Below are positions 35,323-44,226 of a DNA stretch of 64,000 nt, in pieces; positions within the stretch are counted from its first letter, which is position 1; each line of letters starts with the position of its first letter. The DNA is from Vibrio hippocampi. GTDB taxonomy: Bacteria > Pseudomonadota > Gammaproteobacteria > Enterobacterales > Vibrionaceae. Under the pieces are notes generated by a model. It worked only from the letters and a program-made list of their open reading frames with translations, made no database searches and was not told the DNA's origin. Made by a program: the position numbers and the translations under genes. The stretch lies in NCBI RefSeq assembly GCF_921292975.1, contig NZ_CAKLCM010000002.1:1054001-1118000 (forward strand), read 5' to 3'.

Positions 35323-38300
35323 CTATTTCGCACAATTTAGATTTAACAAACTCAATTCCCTCAAAGCGACCGAGAACTTGGCAAACTCATGCACATTCCC
35401 TACTTTGAACTCGTTGAGAATATTTTCCCAACGCTGCAAACTGACTCGATTAGAATCAGACCATTGATTAAGTGACGCCGTCACATCAAGCGATTCTCTA
35501 TCACATTGGCAATTAAGCACCTGAACGGTTAACTGCCTCTGTTGCCAATCTAAGTCCTCTCTAAAGGCTGCTCGTGCTAGAGCTTGCCAGTTATTATCGA
35601 CAACTTGGTTATTTATCTGTTGCAAGAACCAATGCAGTGATAGCTGGTGACCAAGAGTAAAATAGGCTTTTGAGGCTAACTCAACACTACTTCCCACTTG
35701 CAGGGCAATTTCGACGATATCACCCGCAGACAGCAAACTCGACAATCGAGCAACGTATATTGCTGTTTCCTCTTCGATACCCTGCTCAACCCAGTTTTTC
35801 GCTAATTGACGATACTCCTCTACCTCTTGTTCCACCAAACATTGATCTAACATTTGATCGATCAATTGAAGCTGATCTTTATAGCGATCAATCAAATGAT
35901 CAACAGATTGAGTACCCGGGTGGTTTCGTAGCATCCATCTCGACATTCTCCGCATGGTGCGACGTACATGGGACAACACTTCATACTGCGCTGGTGCCGA
36001 TGCGCTATTATCCATATCTCGAATTTGCTTAAAAATACTGTCAAAGCTGAATATCGCTCGAGATGCGGCATAAGCATTGGCAATATCGATAATGCTCGCC
36101 CCAGTCTCTTCTTGTAAACGGTGCACAAAATTGCACCCCATCTCATTGACCATCTGATTGGCTAGTTGAGTAGCAATAATTTCAGCTTGCAACGGATGTT
36201 GCAGCATATTTGCCAAATAGTTACGTTGTAACTCAGTTGGGAAGTATTTGTACAATTGCTGCTGATGGTAGGATTCCGTGCTTATGTCGTCATGAACGAG
36301 CTCTTGCTTTAACACCATTTTTCCATATGCGACCAAGACAGAAAGTTCCGGTCTTGTCAGTCCGACGCCCTGCTTTTCCCTCTCGAGCAGTTCTTCATCG
36401 GTTGGTATGTTTTCCAAACCACGATCTAAGTAGCCTAACTTTTCAAGCGTATGGATAAAGCGAATTTGTTCTTTCACTAGACCAACGCCTTGATAATCTG
36501 TGACTGAAATAGATTCAGACTGACAGTAAGCATCATCCAACACAATCTCAGCGACTTCATCTTCCATCGAGTCCAAGATCTTATTGCGCTGCTTAACCGT
36601 CAGATCACCCGAAGCGACAATACTATTAAGTAAAATCTTAATATTGACTTCATTGTCGGAGCAATCCACCCCGCCAACGTTATCAACAAAGTCGGTATTC
36701 ACTCGACCACCATTGAGCGCAAATTCAATACGACCGAGTTGGGTCATACCTAAGTTTCCGCCTTCACCGACCACTTTCGCCTGTAACTCTACACCATCGA
36801 TTCTGACGACATCATTGGCTCTGTCGCCCACATCAGTATGAGTTTCATTAATGGATTTAACATAGGTGCCAATACCACCATTCCAAAGTAAATCTACTGG
36901 CGATCTGAGTAGCATTTGGATCAATTCGTTGGGGGTTACCGCCGATTTTCTTGTTCCTACCAGCTTTTGAATTTCAGGAGACAGATCAATGGATTTAGAT
37001 CGTCTAGAGAAAATCCCGCCTCCTTGGGAGATCAAAGCGCTCTCGTAGTCGAGCCATGAGGAACCCGGAAGATCAAAGAGACGCTTACGTTCGATCCAAC
37101 TTTTATCCGCCTGCGGATTGGGATCAATAAAAATATGTAAGTGGTTAAACGCTGCGACTAGTCGCGTGTGCTTAGATAGGAGCATGCCATTGCCAAACAC
37201 GTCCCCCGCCATATCACCGATTCCTATCGCAGTGAACTCTTCACTTTGGCAATCTATACCGAGTTCTCTAAAATGACGTTTAACCGATTCCCAACCACCT
37301 TTAGCCGTAATCCCCATCGCCTTGTGGTCATAACCATTAGAACCACCGGAGGCAAATGCGTCACCTAGCCAAAAGTTGTACTCTTGGGAAACCGAGTTAG
37401 CAAGATCTGAAAATGTGGCGGTTCCTTTGTCTGCTGCAACCACCAAGTAAGGATCATCGTCATCATGTCGCACGAGTTGCTGCGGAACGACAACCTGACC
37501 ATCAATAATATTGTCTGAAACATCCAGCAATCCGCGAATAAACATCCGGTAGCAACGCTGACCCTCAGCAAAAATCTGCTCTCTTGAGGTCATCAAGGGT
37601 TGATGTTTACAAACGAATCCTCCTTTTGCCCCTACTGGCACAATGACTGTATTCTTAACCTGTTGCGCTTTCACCAAGCCAAGTATTTCCGTACGGAAGT
37701 CTTCTTGTCTGTCAGACCAACGCAATCCACCACGCGCCACTTTTCCGCCTCTTAAGTGGACACCCTCTATATCTGGCGAGTAGACAAAAATCTCGTAAGC
37801 TGGAACAGGCGCCGGAATATCCGTGATGCTATTAGGTTGTAACTTTAGCGACAGCCAAGCTTTTGCTTCACCATCAGCATCTTTTTGGTAGTAGTTGGTG
37901 CGTAAAGTGGCAGTGATCATCTCGATATAGCGACGAATGATTCGATCATCATCTAAGCTTTCTACTTGATCTAACTGTTGATTGATCTTTTCAATAGTGC
38001 GAGCCTGACCTTTACTGCTGCCTTTCAGGCTTGGCTTAAAACGTTTCTCAAACAGAGTAATAATGTCTTTTGCTAACTCGGGATAATGGTCAAAGGTATC
38101 TTCGATATAGTGCTGACTGAATGGGAATCCTACTTGTCGCATATAACGGGCATAAGCTCTTAAGATAGAGACCTCTCTCCCAGTTAACGCAGCAGACAAA
38201 ACCAAGCGGTTAAAGCCATCGCTCTCCAATCTTCCTGCCCAAATATCGGCAAATGCTGATTGAAAACGCTCACTAGCGGCTTGAAGATCAACACTTTGAT

Positions 38301-40158
38301 CGCTTTTATGAAGCATTGAAAAATCTAGAATCCAATAGGTATTTCCATCAGATTTAATAATTTCATACGGCGACTCGCCAATGACTCGTAGACCAAGATT
38401 TTCCAGCATCGGCATCACATCCGACAGGTGGATCGGTTCATCCCGATGGTAGAGTTTTAGTCGTACACGCTTTGAATCCGAAGCCAGTTCTTGTGGTCGA
38501 TAAAACAACATGCCGAGCTTGTTGTCTTGATCAAGTTGCTGTAAATGTTCAATGTCTGATACCGCTGTTGCAGCCAACGTATCTTCTTTGTAAGAGCGTG
38601 GAAAAGCGTGAGCATAGGTTTTAGCCAAAGGTAGACCTAAACTCTCGCCAAAATGCGCAACGATCGATTCCGTTAAACGGTCATCCCAAGATGCCGAGAC
38701 CTCCATTAGGTTTCTTTCTATCGCTTTCACATCTACGTCCAAATTGTTGTTATCCACTCTAACGATATAGTGCGTTCTGGCGAGCGGACTCTCAGAGAAA
38801 TAAGTTGTAAATTCAACTTGTTGATCACAACCAAAATAACTTTTCAGGATCCGTTGCGTGTCTTTTCTCAGCTGGGTGTTATAACGATCTTTACTCACGT
38901 AAACCATGCAACTAAAGAAGCGACCAAAAGGATCTTTGCGCACAAACAGACGGATCAAATCCCTGTCCTGCATTTGCACTACTCCCGTGCCCACTTCCAG
39001 CAACTCTTGTTCAGTGGCTTGAAGCAGTTCGTCTCTTGGGTAGTTTTCAAGTATGTTTCTTAGCGCTTTATAGGAGTATGAGCCTTGGCGATAACCACTC
39101 GCTTGTAAGATACGTTCAACTTTATCGCCAATCAGCGGGATAGTGGCAACACTTTGGTTGTATACCGCAGAGGTATAAAGACCGGTAAATCTATGCTCGC
39201 CTATCACCTTACCTTTACTGTCGAATTTTTTGATACCGATATAGTCGGTATACGCCGGTCTATGGATTTTACTCGCCTTATTGCCTTTAGTAAGGATCAG
39301 TAAGTACGGTTTCTGAGCTTCTAAGCGAGCAGAATCAGAAAACTCGGTTAGCTTCACCGCTCTGACTCTCTCCTTGTCAGCAAACAGTCCTAACCCTGAT
39401 TCATCTGTGGGAGCGAGAATGAAATCATCTTGTTTGCCAACAAGATCAAACTCTTTGTAACCCATAAAGGTAAAGTTGTGCTTTCCTAACCATTTAAGAA
39501 AAGCGATGGTCTCATCTAAATGAGCAGTATCGACTGGCAACTGTGATTGATTAGTCACGAGCTCATCGGTAATTTGCTGTAATTTTTTTGCCATCGGTTG
39601 CCATGCATCGACCACCATGGCGGCATCATTAAAGATCGACTCTAGCTCTTGCTTTAACGCTGCCATCTCATGCTTGTCACTCATGCGATCAACTTCAATA
39701 TGGAAGACAGATTGTAATCCTCCCGTTGATTGGTTAATGGCTAAGATCTGCCCTGCTTCGTCTCGTTCTATCTGAGTCGGACCGTGGATCATTAAATGAC
39801 AAGTCAACTCTAAACGGCTTAATGCCATTTTTACCGAATCCACCAAAAACGGCGAATCCGTCACCGAAATCTCGACAACAGTATGGGTTGACTGCCAACC
39901 ATTGCGTTTGACGGTTGGGTTAAACACTCGCACGGAGATACTTTGTTGAGAGGTGTCGTTGAGATGATGCCAAAGACTGACGATCGCACCATAAAGATCA
40001 GATTCATTACGCTGAAGCAGATCATCTTCAGAAACATTACTAAAAAGGTGTTGAGCAAGGTGGGTAATGTTGACCTGCTGTTGGTCTTCAAATTTATCCG
40101 CAATCAGTTGATAGACTTTCTCAAGTAGGACTGGTACTACAGGTTCGCGTGTGGTCAT
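35323..40158 (-). CDS. gdhB: NAD-specific glutamate dehydrogenase, large type
   Basis: Giant NAD-dependent glutamate dehydrogenase (1611 residues) deaminating glutamate to 2-oxoglutarate in catabolism. A long N-terminal regulatory part with ACT-like segments precedes the catalytic core: GGLRWSDRQEDFRTEILGLVKAQQVKNTVIVPVGAKGGFV (lysine motif, about 815-850), then GIGDMAGDVFGNGMLLS and VGEGGNLGMTQLGRIEFA for nucleotide binding. GGAG precedes the start. Its promoter region is the 160-base gap before 40321. A matS site lies near the 3' end. Confidence 0.95.
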   Translation of the reverse strand: MTTREPVVPVLLEKVYQLIADKFEDQQQVNITHLAQHLFSNVSEDDLLQRNESDLYGAIVSLWHHLNDTSQQSISVRVFNPTVKRNGWQSTHTVVEISVTDSPFLVDSVKMALSRLELTCHLMIHGPTQIERDEAGQILAINQSTGGLQSVFHIEVDRMSDKHEMAALKQELESIFNDAAMVVDAWQPMAKKLQQITDELVTNQSQLPVDTAHLDETIAFLKWLGKHNFTFMGYKEFDLVGKQDDFILAPTDESGLGLFADKERVRAVKLTEFSDSARLEAQKPYLLILTKGNKASKIHRPAYTDYIGIKKFDSKGKVIGEHRFTGLYTSAVYNQSVATIPLIGDKVERILQASGYRQGSYSYKALRNILENYPRDELLQATEQELLEVGTGVVQMQDRDLIRLFVRKDPFGRFFSCMVYVSKDRYNTQLRKDTQRILKSYFGCDQQVEFTTYFSESPLARTHYIVRVDNNNLDVDVKAIERNLMEVSASWDDRLTESIVAHFGESLGLPLAKTYAHAFPRSYKEDTLAATAVSDIEHLQQLDQDNKLGMLFYRPQELASDSKRVRLKLYHRDEPIHLSDVMPMLENLGLRVIGESPYEIIKSDGNTYWILDFSMLHKSDQSVDLQAASERFQSAFADIWAGRLESDGFNRLVLSAALTGREVSILRAYARYMRQVGFPFSQHYIEDTFDHYPELAKDIITLFEKRFKPSLKGSSKGQARTIEKINQQLDQVESLDDDRIIRRYIEMITATLRTNYYQKDADGEAKAWLSLKLQPNSITDIPAPVPAYEIFVYSPDIEGVHLRGGKVARGGLRWSDRQEDFRTEILGLVKAQQVKNTVIVPVGAKGGFVCKHQPLMTSREQIFAEGQRCYRMFIRGLLDVSDNIIDGQVVVPQQLVRHDDDDPYLVVAADKGTATFSDLANSVSQEYNFWLGDAFASGGSNGYDHKAMGITAKGGWESVKRHFRELGIDCQSEEFTAIGIGDMAGDVFGNGMLLSKHTRLVAAFNHLHIFIDPNPQADKSWIERKRLFDLPGSSWLDYESALISQGGGIFSRRSKSIDLSPEIQKLVGTRKSAVTPNELIQMLLRSPVDLLWNGGIGTYVKSINETHTDVGDRANDVVRIDGVELQAKVVGEGGNLGMTQLGRIEFALNGGRVNTDFVDNVGGVDCSDNEVNIKILLNSIVASGDLTVKQRNKILDSMEDEVAEIVLDDAYCQSESISVTDYQGVGLVKEQIRFIHTLEKLGYLDRGLENIPTDEELLEREKQGVGLTRPELSVLVAYGKMVLKQELVHDDISTESYHQQQLYKYFPTELQRNYLANMLQHPLQAEIIATQLANQMVNEMGCNFVHRLQEETGASIIDIANAYAASRAIFSFDSIFKQIRDMDNSASAPAQYEVLSHVRRTMRRMSRWMLRNHPGTQSVDHLIDRYKDQLQLIDQMLDQCLVEQEVEEYRQLAKNWVEQGIEEETAIYVARLSSLLSAGDIVEIALQVGSSVELASKAYFTLGHQLSLHWFLQQINNQVVDNNWQALARAAFREDLDWQQRQLTVQVLNCQCDRESLDVTASLNQWSDSNRVSLQRWENILNEFKVGNVHEFAKFSVALRELSLLNLNCAK
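35472..35484. promoter_or_regulatory. matS site (MatP binding), 3' end of gdhB
   Basis: GTGACGCCGTCAC fits the matS consensus exactly, only 215 bases from the matS at 35257, forming a close pair across the gdhB stop. Confidence 0.75.
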
Positions 40159-40320
40159 AAAAACGCTCCAGCTTTATTATTATCATTTTGGCAACGAAAC
40201 TTACGATTTACTTATATTGTAAAAGTTTTATTGCCAAGTCGTTAACTTTTAATTGGAGGTTAGCACATGCAGAAGTTGGGTTGTGTGACTAATGCTTTGA
40301 TTTATATTAAATATCGTAGT

Positions 40321-40539
40321 TTATAGTGACTCTAGTTTTATAAACTTGTTATTTGCGTCAGTCACCAATCGAAAACGTCCTTTAAGACCCAATTGTGTCA
40401 CAAATGGTCTAAAGCGACTTGCCGGCAGTTGCAGCCTAAGTCCTTGATCAGTATGAACCACAATACTGGAAGCCTGACCAGAGTAATGCGACAAATAGGT
40501 TTGATAAGGAATGTTGAGGTTAAAAAAATAACTATTCAT
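40321..40539 (-). CDS. DUF2835 family protein
   Basis: Small 72-residue soluble protein matching the DUF2835 pattern: YFFNLNIPYQTYLSHYSG followed by VVVHTDQGLRLQLPASRFRPFV and GRFRLV at the end. Function unknown. It lies downstream of pepN with a hairpin in between. Confidence 0.82.
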   Translation of the reverse strand: MNSYFFNLNIPYQTYLSHYSGQASSIVVHTDQGLRLQLPASRFRPFVTQLGLKGRFRLVTDANNKFIKLESL

Positions 40540-40560
40540 TATGAACTCATCACTGAAACT

Positions 40561-40597
40561 AGCACAGGCGATCTCATCAGTTAGTATCGCCTGTGCT
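40561..40597 (-). terminator. hairpin between pepN and the DUF2835 gene
   Basis: AGCACAGGCGAT and ATCGCCTGTGCT pair perfectly around a 13-base loop 12 bases after pepN. No strong T run follows on the minus strand, so termination may be partial. Confidence 0.5.
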
Positions 40598-40608
40598 ATT
40601 TATACCGA

Positions 40609-43215
40609 TTAATTCAGCGCTTTACTGACTTTCTCAAATAGATCTTTAGCAAGATTGTCGAGCTGTTGAAGTTTTTCTAACTCAGTACGGATAAGAGATT
40701 GACGCTCTTGGTCGTATTTCTTGAACTTCAATAGCGGGTCAATCAAACGCGACGCAACTTGAGGGTTCGACTCATTCAATTGTGCCAAAATTTCCCCAGC
40801 AAATTGATAGCCACTCCCCGACTTGTCATGAAAACGTTTCGGGTTCATATTCAAGAATGAACCAACTAGACTGCGGGTACGATTTGGATTGCTTAAGCTG
40901 AACGCTTTATGTTGCATACAAGCTTTTAGATTATCCAACGCATCATCGGCAGGATTGGTTCCTTGTAGTGCAAACCACTTATCCATCACCAAACCGTCAT
41001 GAGACCACTTGTCACTGTAATCATTCATAATTGCCTGACGCTGTTTCAACGATGCCGAGTTAACCGCGCTCATTGCCGCCATGGTATCGGTCATATTGTT
41101 CGCCGTTTGATACTGCTCAACCGCTAGCCCACTGAACGGTGCCAAATGTACCAAATATTGTAGACATAGATTTCTCAGCGAACGTTTGCCAATCGCCTCA
41201 TGTTCTACACTGTATTCCGCTTGCTTTAGCATATGGTACATTGCGGACAATTCATCTTGCAGTGCTTCCGCTAAAATCAACTTTATACCTTTGATCACAT
41301 CGCAAACGGCATCCACGTCAACAGTTTCATACCAACCGCTCACTTCATTGAAGCTGGGTAGCGATAGCGCTTCGGCAATAAACGCAGGCTCTAATTCACT
41401 ATCCAGTAATACACCACGGAAAGCATCAATGACCATCTCCGGTAAATGAACTTTGTCCCCTTTAGACAGCGCAACAACATTTGACTTGATGTACTTAGCC
41501 AATAGCATCTGACCCGCATCCCATTTGGCAAACTCATTTTGAGCATGCACCATCAAGAAAGCTAACTGCTCATCACTGTACTCGAAGTTAAGTTTCACTG
41601 GTGCAGAGAATTCTCTTAACATTGATGGGACCGGCTTTTCGCTCACATTGTCAAAGACAAACTCTTGATTCGCTTGAGTTATGTCGAGAACATTCGCCAC
41701 TTTTGAACCGTTACAGCGTAACTCAATAGCTTGACCATCTGCGGCATAAAGCTCAATATCGAACGGAATATGCAGAGGTTGTTTCTCAGACTGATCTTGA
41801 GTCGACGCCGTGCTCTGTGAAACCGATAAAGTATAGGTCTGATTGTCTTGATCATAACGGTCAGTCACTGTCACCGTTGGCGTACCCGACTGGCTATACC
41901 AAAGTCTAAATTGTGACAAATCGACACCCGACGCATCTTCCATTGCGGCAACAAAATCTTCACAAGTCGCAGCAGTACCATCATGGCGTTCAAAGTAAAG
42001 CTTCATACCCGCTTGGAACTTTGATTCGCCCAGCAAAGTGTGCATCATTCGGATCACTTCACTGCCCTTCTCATACACGGTTAAAGTATAGAAGTTATTC
42101 ATTTCTATCACTTTTTCCGGACGAATTGGGTGCGACATCGGGCTTGCATCTTCGGCAAATTGAGGACCTCTGATGATGCGAACATTGTTAATACGGTTAA
42201 CCGCTCTTGAGCCCAAATCCGACGAGAATTCTTGATCGCGGAATACCGTCAAACCTTCTTTAAGGCTCAATTGGAACCAGTCGCGACAGGTAACTCGGTT
42301 ACCTGTCCAGTTGTGAAAATACTCGTGACCAATGACGGCTTCAATTCCAAGGTAATCCGTATCTGTTGCCGTTTGTTCATTGGCTAATACAAATTTTGAA
42401 TTAAAGACATTTAAACCTTTATTTTCCATTGCACCCATGTTGAAGAAATCAACGGCGACAATCATATAAATATCGAGATCGTACTCAAGACCAAAGCGCT
42501 CTTCATCCCATTTCATTGAATTGACTAATGACGTCATCGCATGATGTGCGCGTTCAAGGTTGCCTTTGTCGACAAATATTTCCAAAGCGACATTGCGACC
42601 AGATTGAGTGACGTATTTATCTTTGAGTACATCAAAATCACCCGCCACCAATGCGAAGAGGTAACTGGGTTTTGGATGAGGATCTTGCCAAGAAACGAAA
42701 TGTTTACCATCGTCAAGATCACCATGCTCAACCTTATTACCGTTGCTCAATAGATAAGGAAACTCTGCTTTATCAGCAATCACCTTAGTGAAATAAGTCG
42801 CCAAAACATCAGGTCGATCGAGGAAATAGGTAATACGACGGAAACCTTCCGCTTCGCATTGGGTGCAGTACGCCCCGTCTGAAATGTATAAACCTTCAAG
42901 TGCAGTATTCTTTGCTGGTGCGATATCATTTTCTATCACCAGTTCAAATTTTTGTGGCAGATTAGAAAGCGTTAAGCCACTTTCAGTTTGCTGATAATCT
43001 TGCCAAGCGACACCATTAACGGTGACGGATACCAATTCGATACCTTCGCCATCCAGTTCTAGCTCGGTCTGATCGCTAAGTTGTTCAACTTGAGAGATTG
43101 CTGTTACACGAGTACGTTCTGGGTTGAGATCGAAGGTTAAGTTTACATCTGTGATGGTATGCGTAGGAGATTGATAATCTTTACGGTATTTGGCTTGAGG
43201 TGCTGACTCTGTCAT
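40609..43215 (-). CDS. pepN: aminopeptidase N
   Basis: Zinc M1 aminopeptidase (868 residues) of the cytoplasm, removing N-terminal residues from peptides. Substrate-binding GAMENKGLNVF is followed by the zinc site HEYFHNWTGNRV with the third ligand in LKEGLTVFRDQEF. C-terminal helical domain present. AAGGACTAAAGG precedes the ATG. Length is that of E. coli PepN. Confidence 0.97.
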   Translation of the reverse strand: MTESAPQAKYRKDYQSPTHTITDVNLTFDLNPERTRVTAISQVEQLSDQTELELDGEGIELVSVTVNGVAWQDYQQTESGLTLSNLPQKFELVIENDIAPAKNTALEGLYISDGAYCTQCEAEGFRRITYFLDRPDVLATYFTKVIADKAEFPYLLSNGNKVEHGDLDDGKHFVSWQDPHPKPSYLFALVAGDFDVLKDKYVTQSGRNVALEIFVDKGNLERAHHAMTSLVNSMKWDEERFGLEYDLDIYMIVAVDFFNMGAMENKGLNVFNSKFVLANEQTATDTDYLGIEAVIGHEYFHNWTGNRVTCRDWFQLSLKEGLTVFRDQEFSSDLGSRAVNRINNVRIIRGPQFAEDASPMSHPIRPEKVIEMNNFYTLTVYEKGSEVIRMMHTLLGESKFQAGMKLYFERHDGTAATCEDFVAAMEDASGVDLSQFRLWYSQSGTPTVTVTDRYDQDNQTYTLSVSQSTASTQDQSEKQPLHIPFDIELYAADGQAIELRCNGSKVANVLDITQANQEFVFDNVSEKPVPSMLREFSAPVKLNFEYSDEQLAFLMVHAQNEFAKWDAGQMLLAKYIKSNVVALSKGDKVHLPEMVIDAFRGVLLDSELEPAFIAEALSLPSFNEVSGWYETVDVDAVCDVIKGIKLILAEALQDELSAMYHMLKQAEYSVEHEAIGKRSLRNLCLQYLVHLAPFSGLAVEQYQTANNMTDTMAAMSAVNSASLKQRQAIMNDYSDKWSHDGLVMDKWFALQGTNPADDALDNLKACMQHKAFSLSNPNRTRSLVGSFLNMNPKRFHDKSGSGYQFAGEILAQLNESNPQVASRLIDPLLKFKKYDQERQSLIRTELEKLQQLDNLAKDLFEKVSKALN

Positions 43216-43306
43216 CCTTTAGTCCTTATAATATTCTGATGGAGCCGATAGGCTCTTAACATTCGGATTATATACTTAAGTGCCAGTTGTTTGCAGAATT
43301 GTTAGC

Positions 43307-43336
43307 AAAAAAAAGCACCAATTGTCATTGGCGCTT
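43307..43336 (-). terminator. terminator downstream of the 43365 gene
   Basis: AAGCACCAAT-TGTC-ATTGGCGCTT forms a 10-bp stem with one mismatch. On the minus strand it is followed by a T run (complement of 43307-43314). Confidence 0.75.
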
Positions 43337-43364
43337 AATGTCTATACCAAAGTCGATTAACTCT

Positions 43365-44027
43365 TCACCGGATCCGGTTTAGCACAGCAAACATATCACC
43401 ATCCTCAACTTCCAATGTCAGTTCATCCTCAGTCAACGTATACGTCGTATCATGCTCACCATTTTGATAAAGCAGCACTAAGTGGTCATCCTCGGTGTAA
43501 TAGACGCCACTATGAATCGCTTCATCCCCTGCATCGGAACGAACTCGGAATGTGAATACAAAATCAGGCTGAAGAATGAGATCCATTTGGTTAATGATCT
43601 TGGCTTGTTTATCGTCACCCGATACGGTTACCGACGACCAAATACCTGCTAGACCATTTGATAATGCCTTAGTAAACAACACACCATTTAAATTCAGTTT
43701 GTTATGGTTGCTTTGATAGTCGTAAATTTGCGGATCTTCACTGTTAAGTCCAAGAATCAGTGTCTCTTCATTCGCCGAAAACAACCCACTCCAATGTTCG
43801 ACACTATAGTCCGATTTTTGAATATCGATTGAAAATGTGTAATTTGATTCAAGAGACAGCTTAATGGCTAAAAAAGAGTCGGTTTCATTGTCCGGCTCAG
43901 GATTGACCAAATACCAATCCCCCAATAGAAAGGGTTGATCGAAATGAGTCAGGTCATTGTTATCTCGACTTGGGCTCGAAACGACAGAAAACGAACAAAA
44001 AATGATTAACATGGCTAGCCATTTCAT
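43365..44027 (-). CDS. exported protein of unknown function, predicted FNR-regulated
   Basis: Not recognised. A signal peptide (MKWLAMLIIFCSFSVVSS) precedes a 200-residue beta-rich mature protein. Two similar halves each resemble a lipocalin-like or DUF-type beta domain (LLGDWYLVNPEPD ... and LAGIWSSVTVSGD ..., each followed by F.F....D and H.G.). An internal duplication is likely. AAGGAG precedes the start. A perfect FNR box sits 62 bases upstream, so expression probably changes with oxygen. Confidence 0.75.
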   Translation of the reverse strand: MKWLAMLIIFCSFSVVSSPSRDNNDLTHFDQPFLLGDWYLVNPEPDNETDSFLAIKLSLESNYTFSIDIQKSDYSVEHWSGLFSANEETLILGLNSEDPQIYDYQSNHNKLNLNGVLFTKALSNGLAGIWSSVTVSGDDKQAKIINQMDLILQPDFVFTFRVRSDAGDEAIHSGVYYTEDDHLVLLYQNGEHDTTYTLTEDELTLEVEDGDMFAVLNRIR

Positions 44028-44088
44028 ACACGCGCTCCTTTGTGTTTTTTTTAAGCTTAGGAGTCATCATGATGAAAAGCGAAATTTT

Positions 44089-44102
44089 TTGATCTACATC
44101 AA
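44089..44102 (-). promoter_or_regulatory. FNR box upstream of the 43365-44027 gene
   Basis: TTGATCTACATCAA matches TTGAT-N4-ATCAA at all ten conserved positions. Its centre is about 68 bases upstream of the start codon, a place compatible with activation near -41.5 if the 5' UTR is about 26 bases. Confidence 0.75.
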
Positions 44103-44180
44103 ACTATCAATGAGGAGATGTATCGAATTTGAGGCATAAAAGGCTGCAGATTCATACAAATGTCATGTACAAATTAAAAT

Positions 44181-44204
44181 AAAAGCGAGCCTAGGCTCGC
44201 TTTT
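44181..44204. terminator. terminator downstream of prc
   Basis: AAAAGCGAGCCT-AGGCTCGCTTTT is a perfect 24-base palindrome located 22 bases after the prc stop. Confidence 0.8.
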
Positions 44205-44226
44205 CGTTGAGTGATTATTTCAATGT

